DNA of 64,000 bases, taken from positions 898,527-962,526 of the forward strand of contig NZ_DS264586.1 of assembly GCF_000154225.1 (NCBI RefSeq), in the 5' to 3' direction. A program made the position numbers and the translations under genes. This stretch comes from Schaalia dentiphila ATCC 17982 (lineage in GTDB: Bacteria > Actinomycetota > Actinomycetes > Actinomycetales > Actinomycetaceae). Below the pieces are notes generated by a model. That model was not told where the DNA came from. It saw nothing but the letters and a program-made list of their open reading frames with translations, and did not search any database. Positions 27,420-35,848 of the stretch are shown in pieces. Every line of letters begins with the position of its first letter. The stretch's first letter is position 1.

Positions 27420-27976
27420 CTAGATACAGGGAGTATCCAGGCCCTAGATGTCGGTCGAGCGTTAGCCCCTTGGTCTAGGTCGCGTCCCCCCTAGATGTAG
27501 GGCTCTTACGATCCCCTCGATCTAGGGGCACCTCCCGTTGGAGGCGCGCGTCGGCACATCACTCAGGCCCCCTGTGATCGCATTTCCGCGAGATTCCAGC
27601 CATTTCGCCGAAAATGCCACTCACCCCTATATCTAGGGGCGCTTAGTCGCCAACGACCCCTAGATGTGCGGGTGCGACACGCCCAAGAGTGCCACTAAAG
27701 AGTGTGACGCTCGACATCTTTCAGATGGTTGGCAGGTGGTTATGCACAGGGTGGTGATGCGCTCGTCCACAGGGTGCACAGGTGTGTGTGAGGGTGTTGG
27801 TGGCCCCTAGATGTGCCCGTGGGTTAGTTGCAAACCCCAATGTTTGCGCGCATCTTCGCGCACCCGTGCGGAGGTGGCGACAAACCGCAAAGGTCCCTCC
27901 GAGATCCTGACCGCTCGCTCCATCCACAGACTGCTCCTGCCGCGTCCACAGTTGGGGCGGCGCACACAACATCTAG
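27420..27976. promoter_or_regulatory. Array of nine NrdR-box-like sites upstream of nrdH
   Basis: Compared with the NrdR core CwAnATnTwG, ten-base cores start at 27420, 27444, 27469 (weak), 27491, 27516, 27627, 27660, 27807 and 27967. The site at 27624-27639, CCCCTATATCTAGGGG, is a perfect palindrome; 27491, 27627 and 27967 match the degenerate core fully. The first five are 22-25 bp apart. NrdR is the nucleotide-sensing repressor of ribonucleotide reductase genes and normally uses two boxes. The stretch holds no gene. Confidence 0.72.
27740..27950. promoter_or_regulatory. Cluster of DnaA-box-like nonamers
   Basis: TTATGCACA (27740), TCGTCCACA (27763), CCATCCACA (27920) and GCGTCCACA (27942) match TTATCCACA or TTGTCCACA at seven or eight of nine positions, all on the plus strand and interleaved with the NrdR-like boxes. 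Ribonucleotide reductase promoters are known DnaA targets in Escherichia coli; here it is inference. Confidence 0.4.
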
Positions 27977-27983
27977 GGGTCGC

Positions 27984-28011
27984 TTGCGTGGGCGGCCACG
28001 AGGTGTAGTGT
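27984..28011 (+). promoter_or_regulatory. nrdH: Candidate promoter of nrdH
   Basis: TTGCGT (27984-27989) and TAGTGT (28006-28011) are separated by 16 bases. The NrdR-like box at 27964-27979 lies directly upstream of the -35, and transcription would start about 75 bases before nrdH. Confidence 0.5.
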
Positions 28012-28093
28012 TGTCGTGTTCGCGGCGAACGAGCCGCCAGAAAGACAACGCAGGATGCCAACGTCCGGCCTCGAGCCGCAAGGAGACACGAAC

Positions 28094-28345
28094 ATGTCGA
28101 TCACCGTCTACTCCAAGCCCCGCTGCCCCCAGTGCGACGCGACCTACCGCGCCCTCGACAAGCAGGGCGTCTCCTACGAGAAGATCGACGTCACCCAGGA
28201 CGCGGAATCCCTCGCCTTCATTAAGGGCCTCGGCTACCAGCAGGCCCCCGTCGTCGTGGCCGGCGAGGACCACTGGTCCGGCTTCCGCCCCGACCGCATC
28301 AAGGCCGTCGCTGCCGCAGCTGCCCCCCTGGCGCTGCAGGCCTGA
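28094..28345 (+). CDS. nrdH: NrdH-redoxin, glutaredoxin-like electron donor
   Basis: An 83-residue thiol-disulfide protein that reduces class Ib ribonucleotide reductase. The active site C-P-Q-C follows S-K-P-R near the N-terminus, and the A-P-V-V and W-S-G-F-R-P-D segments typical of NrdH are present. The ATG at 28094 has AAGGAGAC upstream. A terminator follows, so nrdI and nrdE may have their own promoter too. Confidence 0.96.
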   Translation: MSITVYSKPRCPQCDATYRALDKQGVSYEKIDVTQDAESLAFIKGLGYQQAPVVVAGEDHWSGFRPDRIKAVAAAAAPLALQA

Positions 28346-28356
28346 ATCGCGCCGAC

Positions 28357-28382
28357 AAGTCCCGGCCGCGAGGCCGGGACTT
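28357..28382 (+). terminator. nrdH: Terminator after nrdH
   Basis: A perfect 11-bp stem (AAGTCCCGGCC and complement) with loop GCGA, 11 bp after the nrdH stop, followed by TTTCG. A variant of the dispersed 14-mer (AACGAGGCCGGGGC, 28400-28413) lies just after it. The rest of 28383-28624 holds only the nrdI promoter region. Confidence 0.7.
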
Positions 28383-28624
28383 TCGCGTATCTGGGCGGGA
28401 ACGAGGCCGGGGCACACCCCTCGGTGGACATGGGGAAATGAGCGGCCAACTGGCCGTGAGGGTCCGCCGCCCACGACCGCATACACACCGCCAACCACCA
28501 TGTGCGCCCGCTGAGTCGGGCGCGTCGATCATCCCACATGGGACACGCGTGCGAGGCAACCCCGCCCGGGCCTCGGGGGTGAGACACTAGAGGTTCAGTA
28601 TCCCGCCAAGCAGGAAGGATCATC

Positions 28625-29041
28625 ATGGGCAGCGTCGTCTACTTCTCGTCGGCGACGGGCAATACCCGCCGTTTTGTCGAAAAACTCGGCCTCCCGGCGG
28701 CGCGAATCCCGTTGCTTCCCAAGGATGAACCCCTGCGCGTGACCGACGAGTACGTGCTCATCGTGCCCACCTACGGCGGCGGCAATCTCAAGGGAGCGGT
28801 GCCCAAACAGGTCATCAAGTTCCTCAATGACCCCGACAATCGGGCCCTGTGTCGGGGCGTCATCTCGTCGGGAAACACTAACTTCGGCAAGGCCTACTGC
28901 ATCGCGGGCGACATTATCGCGGCCAAGCTGGGGGTCCCCCACATGTATAAGTTCGAGCTCCTCGGTACGCCCGAGGACGTCTCCAGAGTTCGCGAAGGAC
29001 TGGAACAGTTTTGGCAGAAAACTACACCGACACAGGCGTAG
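28625..29041 (+). CDS. nrdI: NrdI flavodoxin-like protein
   Basis: A 138-residue flavoprotein that supplies oxidant to assemble the manganese-tyrosyl cofactor of NrdF. The flavin-phosphate loop S-S-A-T-G-N-T-R and the Y-G-G-G-N loop are visible. The ribosome site is AGGAAGG. Its end overlaps the start of nrdE by 31 bases, ensuring coupled synthesis. Confidence 0.95.
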   Translation: MGSVVYFSSATGNTRRFVEKLGLPAARIPLLPKDEPLRVTDEYVLIVPTYGGGNLKGAVPKQVIKFLNDPDNRALCRGVISSGNTNFGKAYCIAGDIIAAKLGVPHMYKFELLGTPEDVSRVREGLEQFWQKTTPTQA

Positions 29042-31167
29042 AGGAAGCTCCCTCCCCGGAGCTGGACTACCACGCGCTGAACGCGCAGCTTAACCTGTAC
29101 GACGCGAACGGACACATTCAGTTCGACGCGGACCGTGCGGCGGCTCGCCAGTACTTCCTTCAGCACGTCAACCAGAACACGGTGTTCTTCCACGACCTGG
29201 AAGAGAAGCTGAAGTACCTGGTGGACGAGGGCTACTACGAGAAGCACGTCCTGGACCAGTACGACTTCGCGGACATCAAGGAGCTGTACAAGCAGGCTTA
29301 CGCGCACAAGTTCCGCTTCCCGACGTTCCTGGGCGCGTTCAAGTACTACACGTCGTACACGCTCAAGACCTTCGACGGTAAGCGCTACCTGGAGCGCTTC
29401 GAGGATCGTGTCGCCATGGTGTCGCTGTACCTGGCGCGCGGCGACATCGAGCTTGCTCGCAGCTTCGTGGATGAGATCATGACGGGCCGCTTCCAGCCGG
29501 CCACCCCAACCTTCCTCAACGCCGGTAAGGCGGCGCGCGGCGAGCTGGTCTCCTGCTTCCTGCTGCGCATCGAGGACAACATGGAGTCGATCGCGCGCGG
29601 CATCAACTCGGCCCTGCAGCTGTCCAAGCGCGGCGGCGGCGTCGCCCTGCAGCTGACGAACCTGCGTGAGTCGGGCGCCCCCATTAAGAAGATTCAGAAC
29701 CAGTCCAGCGGCGTCGTGCCCGTCATGAAGCTGCTCGAGGACTCCTTCTCCTACGCGAACCAGCTGGGCGCGCGTCAGGGTGCGGGCGCTGTGTACCTGC
29801 ACGCGCACCACCCGGACATCATGCAGTTCCTGGACACTAAGCGTGAGAACGCGGACGAGAAGATTCGCATCAAGACGCTGTCCCTGGGTGTCGTCATCCC
29901 GGACATCACGTTCGAGCTGGCCCGCAAGAACGAGGACATGTACCTGTTCAGTCCCTACGACGTGGAGCGCGTGTACGGCGTGCCCTTCTCCGAGATTTCG
30001 GTGACGGAGAAGTACCACGAGATGGTGGACGACGGCCGTATCCACAAGCGCAAGATCAACGCTCGTCGTTTCTTCCAGACGATCGCGGAGATCCAGTTCG
30101 AGTCCGGCTACCCCTACATCGTCTTCGAGGACACGGTGAACAAGGCCAACCCGATCAAGGGTCGCATCACCATGTCGAACCTGTGCTCGGAGATCCTGCA
30201 GGTATCCGAGGCCTCGACCTACAACGATGACCTGTCCTACGACCACGTCGGCAAGGACATCTCCTGCAACCTGGGCTCGCTCAACATTGCGAAGACCATG
30301 GATTCCTCGGACTTCTCGAAGACGATCGAGATGGCGATCCGCGGCCTGACGGCTGTCTCGGACCTGTCGGACATCGGCTCGGTGCCGTCGATCGCCCGCG
30401 GCAACGCGATGAGCCACGCGATCGGCCTGGGCCAGATGAACCTGCACGGTTACCTGGCGCGCGAGCACGTGCACTACGGGTCCGAGGAGGCCCTTGACTT
30501 CACGAACATGTACTTCATGACGGTCCTGTTCGAGGCCATCAAGGCCTCGTGCAAGATCGCGCGTGAGCGCGGCGAGACCTTCGAGGGCTTCGAGGAGTCG
30601 AAGTACGCATCGGGCGAGTTCTTCCGCAAGTACATTGACGAGGAGTGGGCCCCCACCACGGACAAGTGCCGCGAGCTGCTCGCCGCCTCGTCGATCAAGG
30701 TCCCGACCCAGGCGGACTGGGAGGCCCTGGCGGCTGACGTCGCCAAGTACGGCATGTACAACCAGAACCTGCAGGCTGTGCCTCCGACGGGTTCCATCTC
30801 GTACATCAACAACTCGACGTCGTCGATTCACCCGATCGTGTCCCGCGTGGAGATCCGTAAGGAAGGCAAGATTGGCCGCGTCTACTACCCGGCGCCCTAC
30901 ATGTCGAACGAGAACCTGGAGTACTACCAGGACGCGTATGAGATCGGCCCGGAGAAGATCATCGACACCTACGCTGTGGCCACCCAGCACGTGGATCAGG
31001 GCCTGTCGCTCACGCTGTTCTACCCGGATACGGTGACGACGCGTGACCTGAACAAGTCCTACATCTACGCGTGGAAGAAGGGCATTAAGACCCTGTACTA
31101 CATGCGCCTGCGCCAGATGGCCCTGGAGGGCACGGAGGTCGAGGGCTGCGTGTCCTGCATGCTGTGA
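29011..31167 (+). CDS. nrdE: Class Ib ribonucleotide reductase alpha subunit NrdE
   Basis: The 718-residue catalytic subunit reducing ribonucleoside diphosphates. Active-site elements are present: Cys in [15 protein letters not shown] with the Asn/Cys/Glu set, the second redox Cys in I-S-C-N-L-G-S-L-N, and the C-terminal shuttle pair C-V-S-C-M-L. A TTG start at 29011, inside nrdI and with GAAGGAC upstream, is the only one giving the expected length. It ends in a strong terminator; its radical partner nrdF lies elsewhere. Confidence 0.96.
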   Translation: MAENYTDTGVEEAPSPELDYHALNAQLNLYDANGHIQFDADRAAARQYFLQHVNQNTVFFHDLEEKLKYLVDEGYYEKHVLDQYDFADIKELYKQAYAHKFRFPTFLGAFKYYTSYTLKTFDGKRYLERFEDRVAMVSLYLARGDIELARSFVDEIMTGRFQPATPTFLNAGKAARGELVSCFLLRIEDNMESIARGINSALQLSKRGGGVALQLTNLRESGAPIKKIQNQSSGVVPVMKLLEDSFSYANQLGARQGAGAVYLHAHHPDIMQFLDTKRENADEKIRIKTLSLGVVIPDITFELARKNEDMYLFSPYDVERVYGVPFSEISVTEKYHEMVDDGRIHKRKINARRFFQTIAEIQFESGYPYIVFEDTVNKANPIKGRITMSNLCSEILQVSEASTYNDDLSYDHVGKDISCNLGSLNIAKTMDSSDFSKTIEMAIRGLTAVSDLSDIGSVPSIARGNAMSHAIGLGQMNLHGYLAREHVHYGSEEALDFTNMYFMTVLFEAIKASCKIARERGETFEGFEESKYASGEFFRKYIDEEWAPTTDKCRELLAASSIKVPTQADWEALAADVAKYGMYNQNLQAVPPTGSISYINNSTSSIHPIVSRVEIRKEGKIGRVYYPAPYMSNENLEYYQDAYEIGPEKIIDTYAVATQHVDQGLSLTLFYPDTVTTRDLNKSYIYAWKKGIKTLYYMRLRQMALEGTEVEGCVSCML

Positions 31168-31189
31168 CGTGACGCCCGTTTGTCGGGTG

Positions 31190-31225
31190 GTGCGGGGGTC
31201 GGGAAACCGACCCCCGCACTTTTTT
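31190..31225 (+). terminator. Strong rho-independent terminator after nrdE
   Basis: A 13-bp perfect stem (GTGCGGGGGTCGG and complement) with a GAAA loop and six T residues. Confidence 0.92.
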
Positions 31226-31231
31226 ATGTGG

Positions 31232-31245
31232 GACGAGGCCGGGGC
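31232..31245 (+). repeat. Dispersed 14-mer, copy 10
   Basis: Exact intergenic copy seven bases after the T-run of the nrdE terminator. Confidence 0.85.
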
Positions 31246-31352
31246 GAGCCGGGAGCGTCGGCGTGAGGTTGGGGTGGGCTGCGTCGGGTTGTGGTGAGTG
31301 GTGAGAAGGGATAATGAGGCGGAACTTCCGTGTTGCAGAGGTTGCTCGTATG

Positions 31353-31376
31353 ATGTGGGAGGATAAGATCCCACAT
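31353..31376. promoter_or_regulatory. Inverted repeat at a probable transcription start
   Basis: Perfect arms ATGTGGGA and TCCCACAT lie immediately after a TATGAT -10-like box (31349-31354, overlapping the left arm) and 17 bp before the first Tyr/Gln-rich paralogue. Either an operator or a 5' leader hairpin. Confidence 0.5.
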
Positions 31377-31393
31377 TCTGACCGGAGCTATTC

Positions 31394-31864
31394 ATGAGCG
31401 ACCCCTCCAATCCCTACGGGTCGGGTGGCACGACCCCCTACGGCGCCCAGCCTGCCTATGGGCAGGCCCCCGTAGTGCAGCAGCCCGCATACGGTACCCA
31501 ACCCGCATACGGCGCCCAGACCTCGTACGGCGCGGGTGCTTCCTACGGGCAGCCGATGTACGGCCAGGTCGTGTATGCGCTGAACCCCGCCGTCGAACGC
31601 GTGCGTTCGAACGCATCCATGGTGCGCATCATGTCTTTCGTTAGCTTTGTGACGGTGGGGCCGCTCCTGTCGTTCGGTGCGTGGTTCTGGAGCATGAACC
31701 TCCTTAGTGAGGCCGAGAGGCTGGGTGCCCCCGAGGACGTGCTGAGGGACGTGCGCGGTGCGCGAACGACGGCTCTCATCTGCGGAATTGTCGGGATCGT
31801 GCTGTTTGGTCTTCTGATCGCCGCTCCCTTCCTCCTTGTCTGGCTCGTGGAATCTACGAAGTGA
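31394..31864 (+). CDS. Low-complexity two-helix membrane protein, paralogue 1
   Basis: A 156-residue protein. Residues 1-58 are Tyr/Gly/Gln/Pro/Ala-rich with recurring P-A-Y-G and A-S-Y-G. Then come Y-A-L-N-P-A-V-E-R-V-R-S-N-A-S, helix one, a loop G-A-P-E-D-V-L-R-D-V-R-G-A-R, and helix two. The helix-loop-helix layout recalls dispanin/CD225 or DUF4190-type proteins, but I cannot assign either. GGAG precedes the ATG. First of four tandem paralogues. Confidence 0.8.
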   Translation: MSDPSNPYGSGGTTPYGAQPAYGQAPVVQQPAYGTQPAYGAQTSYGAGASYGQPMYGQVVYALNPAVERVRSNASMVRIMSFVSFVTVGPLLSFGAWFWSMNLLSEAERLGAPEDVLRDVRGARTTALICGIVGIVLFGLLIAAPFLLVWLVESTK

Positions 31865-31876
31865 TTGGTTGTTGAA

Positions 31877-32596
31877 ATGAGTGACGAACAGATGCCCTCG
31901 CGGGCAATTCCGGCCGGCTGGGACTGGCCTCAGCAGAGCGACGGACCGGTCGCACCCCAGGCGGGTGCTCCCGCCTCGATGTGGTCGAGCGCTCCCGCCG
32001 CACCGCAGGCACCCGCCCCTGCGCAGTTTGCGCCCCCGGTGGGCGCACCCGTACATGTCGCGTCCGCCGCGCCCGCCGCGCAGCAGTCGGCCTACGCTCC
32101 CGGACACAGCGGGGTCACGGCCGCCAGCGCGGCACCGGCGTATGGCACCCCTGCTGCGTATCCCCCGCAGGGCGTACCCGCCCAGCCGATGCCGTCCTAC
32201 GGCCAGCCGAGTGCCTACCAGGCGCAGCCTGCACCCGTCGCTCAGCCGATGCAGCAGGCCGCCGCCCCGCAGTACGGCGTGAATCCGCAGGCCGCGTACG
32301 CGAGCCAGCCCGCGCAGCCGTCCACGGATCAGCTCCGGCAGCTGGCCTTCTCCCGCCTCAAGTCCAACGCGACCGTCGCCATCGTGATGTCCTTCGTGTG
32401 GTTCTTCACGACGCCGGTCATCCTGCTGCTCGCCAACGCGGTTCGGGCGCAGCGCCTGTGTACCCACGCCCAGGAGATCGACGCTCCGTCCGACGTGACA
32501 CGGAAGGTGAACATTGCGCGCGGCATTGCGTTCGGCATGCTCCTCCTGCAGGTGAGCCTGATCATCTTGCTGATTGTCTTGGAGAACATGCGTTAG
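31877..32596 (+). CDS. Low-complexity two-helix membrane protein, paralogue 2
   Basis: A 239-residue paralogue with the longest N-terminal region (about 150 residues, Ala/Pro/Gln/Tyr-rich, with repeats such as Q-P-S-A-Y-Q-A-Q-P). It is followed by L-K-S-N-A-T-V-A-I-V-M-S-F-V and two helices around an I-D-A-P-S-D-V-T-R-K-V loop like that of its neighbours. The ATG at 31877, 12 bases after paralogue 1, lacks a strong ribosome site, so the two are probably coupled. Confidence 0.78.
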   Translation: MSDEQMPSRAIPAGWDWPQQSDGPVAPQAGAPASMWSSAPAAPQAPAPAQFAPPVGAPVHVASAAPAAQQSAYAPGHSGVTAASAAPAYGTPAAYPPQGVPAQPMPSYGQPSAYQAQPAPVAQPMQQAAAPQYGVNPQAAYASQPAQPSTDQLRQLAFSRLKSNATVAIVMSFVWFFTTPVILLLANAVRAQRLCTHAQEIDAPSDVTRKVNIARGIAFGMLLLQVSLIILLIVLENMR

Positions 32597-32715
32597 CGAT
32601 CCAGCGGATGCCACTGTGTTCGCGGTAACTAAAGGCCGTTTTGTTTATTTTTGTACTCTCGCGACGGCTACGATGACAGCCGTATCCGATCGACACAACC
32701 CATTTGGAGCAACTC

Positions 32716-33198
32716 ATGAGCGATCCCGTGAACGCCTACCTCGCCGCCGGCCAGGAACAGCCCCAGCAGGCCTACGGTCAGCAGCAGGCCTACGGTCAGC
32801 AGCAGGCTTACGGTCAGCAGCAGGCTTACGGCCAGCAGCAGGCTTACGGCCAGCAGCAGGCTTACGGTTATGCGCAGCCGGCCTACGGTCAGCCCGTCTA
32901 CGCCCTCAACCCCGAGATTGAGAGGATCCGTTCGAACGCGTCGACGGCCCGCATGCTCTCCTTCGTGAGTTTCCTGTTCGGCCACCTACTGCTTGCCGGT
33001 GGCATGTGGTTCTGGACTAACAAGCTGGTTGAGGAAGCCAAGATCCTGGGCGCCCCGATGGACGTGATGGCGGATGTGGAGAGCGCTCGCTCGGCTGCGA
33101 AGATTTGCTCGATCATCCAGATCGCGCTCGCCGCTGCGGTTTTCTTGTTCCTCATCTTGATGGTGATCATCGGCGCGACTGCGGCCGCCAACAGCTGA
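32716..33198 (+). CDS. Low-complexity two-helix membrane protein, paralogue 3
   Basis: A 160-residue paralogue whose N-terminus is an almost perfect hexapeptide tandem, A-Y-G-Q-Q-Q, repeated about six times. It is followed by P-V-Y-A-L-N-P-E-I-E-R-I-R-S-N-A-S, closely like paralogue 1, and two helices with a G-A-P-M-D-V-M-A-D-V loop. Its own upstream region has a TACGAT box near 32668. GGAG precedes ATG 32716. The 18-bp DNA repeat could change copy number by slippage. Confidence 0.82.
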   Translation: MSDPVNAYLAAGQEQPQQAYGQQQAYGQQQAYGQQQAYGQQQAYGQQQAYGYAQPAYGQPVYALNPEIERIRSNASTARMLSFVSFLFGHLLLAGGMWFWTNKLVEEAKILGAPMDVMADVESARSAAKICSIIQIALAAAVFLFLILMVIIGATAAANS

Positions 33199-33212
33199 CG
33201 CATCGTTACGTG

Positions 33213-33249
33213 TGGGGCCCGAGGAAACGGCGAGTTTCCTCGGGCCCCA
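33213..33249 (+). terminator. Terminator after paralogue 3
   Basis: A perfect 16-bp stem (TGGGGCCCGAGGAAAC and complement) around GGCGA. No T-run, so efficiency is uncertain. Confidence 0.65.
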
Positions 33250-33321
33250 ACGCATAGTGGTTGAGGGCCGCTGCTACGATAGCGCCCATCGTCATCCGCA
33301 CGGAACTATCTGGAGTGCACC

Positions 33322-33795
33322 ATGAGCGATCCGGCTTACCCCTATGGGGCCAATCCTGCGAGTGCGCAGGATCCCTACTCGCAGCAGACGCCGTATGGCC
33401 CGGCCGCATCCGCGCCCTACGGCCAGCCCGAGGCAGCGTACCGCCAGCAGCCTGCCTACGGCATGCCCAATGGGATGGCGTACAGTCAGCCCACGCCGGC
33501 CTATGCGCAGCCGTACTATGCGAGTTCACACCTCGTTGCCTACGCGGACCTGCGTTCCCAGGCGCATCTCGCCATGATCTTGGCTGGCGTGAGTTTCCTG
33601 ACTGCCTTTCTGCTCCTCTCGATCCCCGCGATGGTGTTGTCGTTCATGCAGCGCAGGAAGGCGAAGCGCCTGGATGCCCCGCAGGACATCATGTCGCTGA
33701 CGAATACCGCGGTGGTCGTCACGTCCATATGCGCATCACTCCAGCTGCTCGTGCCTCTTGCCCTTCTCCTCGCCTTTTTCCTCAGTGATCGATAA
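33322..33795 (+). CDS. Low-complexity two-helix membrane protein, paralogue 4
   Basis: A 157-residue paralogue. The N-terminal 70 residues are Tyr/Pro/Ala/Gln-rich (P-Y-G-Q-P-E-A-A-Y-R-Q-Q-P-A-Y-G). It lacks the L-N-P-x-x-E-R motif but keeps two helices and the L-D-A-P-Q-D-I loop. It is the most divergent of the four. It has its own TACGAT box at 33275-33280. Confidence 0.78.
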   Translation: MSDPAYPYGANPASAQDPYSQQTPYGPAASAPYGQPEAAYRQQPAYGMPNGMAYSQPTPAYAQPYYASSHLVAYADLRSQAHLAMILAGVSFLTAFLLLSIPAMVLSFMQRRKAKRLDAPQDIMSLTNTAVVVTSICASLQLLVPLALLLAFFLSDR

Positions 33796-33860
33796 GTCAT
33801 GTGTTGATACCACCCCGCCACCCGTGAGAGTCGCGCGACAGCGCTGACTCCTCACACCCC

Positions 33861-33899
33861 GGAGCCTGTAGGAACGGTGATGCTGTTTCCGCAGGCTCC
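33861..33899 (+). terminator. Hairpin after paralogue 4
   Basis: GGAGCCTGTAGGAAC pairs with the complementary stretch ending GGCTCC, with one mismatch. It lies just upstream of the next gene's -10 box. Confidence 0.5.
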
Positions 33900-33917
33900 G
33901 CCTGTATTCTTGAGGGT

Positions 33918-35669
33918 ATGACTCCCCGATACGAAGCACCCTCGCGCGCCATCGCCGGCACCGACGCAGACCTCCTCGACCAGCTGCGATACGCGGACGG
34001 ACGCCCCTACGGCTTCTACAAGAACGCCCTAGGTGCCTGGGATTACGGGGACTTCACCCTCGCGATCGATCACGTGCAGGCCGATCCCTACGCCCCGCCC
34101 TCGTCCCTGCGCGCCTGGTCGACGCCCGAGGCCATGGGACTGCCCGAGGCCGCCCTGGCCTCGTCCGACGCGCGCCTGGCTGCCGCGGACTTTATTGCCC
34201 GCTCCTTCGACGAGGCTATCCGCGCCCGCGACACCCGCGACGTGTCGATCGCCCGCGCCGGTGCCCTCATCCTCCAGCGCTCCTACGCGACCGTCCTGCC
34301 CGACCGCGTCGAGGTCCGCTTCCAAGTCAAGCTCCCCGCGCGCGGACGCACAATCCTCGGCAAGAGCGCCGCCCGCCTCTTCGACGTGGACGTGCCCAAC
34401 ATCGTCATGGACTGCTTCGACTTCGTCTCCGAGGACCCGGCCACCACCCGCAAGCGCTCCCGCCTCCTCGGCCACGTCGCCGCCTACGAGGACTACCGTG
34501 CCCTCCAGGGAATCCTCGAGGAACGCAGCTGGGTATCCTTCGTCGCCGACGAAGCCCTGTTGGCGCGCCGCTCCGGCGTGTCCGAAACGCCCCTGACGGG
34601 TGACGGCGTCGTCGCTTTCAATGCCCCCGAGTCCCTGCGCGCCACCGTCACCCTGCCGCACGCCGGCGAGGTGTCCGGCATGGCGATCCCCCCGGGCCTG
34701 ACCCTCATCGTGGGCGGCGGCTACCACGGCAAGTCCACGCTCCTCGAGGCCATCGCCCAGGGCGTGTACGCGCACATCCCCGGCGACGGCCGCGAGCTCG
34801 TCGCCACCGACCCCACTGCCACGAAGGTGCGCGCCGCCGACGGGCGAGCCGTCACAGGCGTTGATATCTCGCCGTTTATCACCCACCTGCCCGGCGGTGC
34901 CGACACCACGTCCTTCTCCACCGAAAACGCGTCCGGCTCCACCTCGCAGGCCGCCTCCATCATCGAATCCCTCGAGCTGGGCGCACGCACCCTCCTCATC
35001 GACGAGGACACCTCCGCGACCAACCTCCTCATCCGCGACACGCGCATGCGCGACCTCGTCGCCGCCGAGAAGGAACCCATCACGCCCCTCGTCGACCGCG
35101 TCACCTCCCTCACCGAGGCCGGCGTCTCCCTCATCATGGTCGTCGGCGGCTCCGGCGCCTTCCTGGACGCCGCCGACCGGGTCCTCATGATGGACAACTA
35201 CCGTTGCCTCGACGTCACCGCCCGCGCACGCGAGGTCGTGGCCGACCTGCCGCGCCCCCGCACCGACGCCCCCACCATCTGGGAGGCCGCTCCCCGCGTG
35301 CCCGCCGCGAAGGCCCGCGTGGACCGCCCGCGCACCAAGGCCTCGGGCACGTCCGTGCTAACCATCGACCGTTCAACCGTCGACATTTCCGACGTTGCCG
35401 CAGTCGTCGACCCCGGGCAGGCCGAGGCCATCGCCTGGTGCGTGCGCGGTGTCCTCGAGGAGATGGCAGGCAAACAGTCGATGCCCGACCTCATGGCCAA
35501 GCTCGGACGGCGCCTCGCCTCCGAGGGCCTGGACGCCGTCTGCAAGTTTGGCGCCCGCTCCTACCCGGCGTTCCTGGCGCGCCCGCGCCTCATCGATGTT
35601 GGTGCCGCCATCAACCGCTACCGCGGCCTGTCCCTGCGTGAGGCCAGTGGCGAGGTTTCCACGTCGTAA
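33918..35669 (+). CDS. ABC-class ATPase-domain protein (PF09818-like)
   Basis: A 583-residue soluble protein resembling the predicted ABC-class ATPase family (COG3044-like): Walker A G-G-G-Y-H-G-K-S-T, an S-T-S-Q-A-A-S signature-like segment, Walker B T-L-L-I-D-E-D-T-S-A-T-N and a late V-V-G-G-S-G. No transmembrane helix or permease gene accompanies it, so it is not a transporter. Its role is unknown; a structural relative in trypanosomes binds RNA. TATTCT (33905-33910) ends seven bases before the ATG: leaderless. Confidence 0.85.
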   Translation: MTPRYEAPSRAIAGTDADLLDQLRYADGRPYGFYKNALGAWDYGDFTLAIDHVQADPYAPPSSLRAWSTPEAMGLPEAALASSDARLAAADFIARSFDEAIRARDTRDVSIARAGALILQRSYATVLPDRVEVRFQVKLPARGRTILGKSAARLFDVDVPNIVMDCFDFVSEDPATTRKRSRLLGHVAAYEDYRALQGILEERSWVSFVADEALLARRSGVSETPLTGDGVVAFNAPESLRATVTLPHAGEVSGMAIPPGLTLIVGGGYHGKSTLLEAIAQGVYAHIPGDGRELVATDPTATKVRAADGRAVTGVDISPFITHLPGGADTTSFSTENASGSTSQAASIIESLELGARTLLIDEDTSATNLLIRDTRMRDLVAAEKEPITPLVDRVTSLTEAGVSLIMVVGGSGAFLDAADRVLMMDNYRCLDVTARAREVVADLPRPRTDAPTIWEAAPRVPAAKARVDRPRTKASGTSVLTIDRSTVDISDVAAVVDPGQAEAIAWCVRGVLEEMAGKQSMPDLMAKLGRRLASEGLDAVCKFGARSYPAFLARPRLIDVGAAINRYRGLSLREASGEVSTS

Positions 35670-35686
35670 GTGTTGCCTGCCCCGCT

Positions 35687-35727
35687 GGGCTGGGCTGCTG
35701 TGTGTGCACGTGTGCGGCGGCCCGCCC
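35687..35727 (+). repeat. Fragment related to the head of the 0.8-kb repeat element
   Basis: About 40 bases, GGCTGGGCTGCTGTGTGTGC continuing to GGCGGCCCGCCC, match 26606-26645 of element copy 1 with a few differences. Again it lies just after a stop codon. The rest of 35670-35848 is promoter region with a TAGTCT box. Confidence 0.55.
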
Positions 35728-35848
35728 ACCACGGATCGGATGGGGTGGGCGCACCGAATAGCCCCCTAGCGTGCCCCGGGTAGTCTCGGGGATCAATCAG
35801 GGGAAACCTCCGTAGCGGTGACGCGCACCGCAGGCGCACGATGGATGC

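Noticed and set aside
27740..27950. Chromosome origin
   Set aside because: DnaA-like boxes are few and imperfect, there is no A/T-rich unwinding region, and dnaA, dnaN and parAB are absent.
28894..31410. 838-codon minus-strand frame opposite nrdE, and similar long frames opposite the pilin (41797-43578), surface protein (45270-47702) and permease (37081-39285) genes
   Set aside because: All are exact shadows of well-supported genes, with compositions typical of antisense frames.
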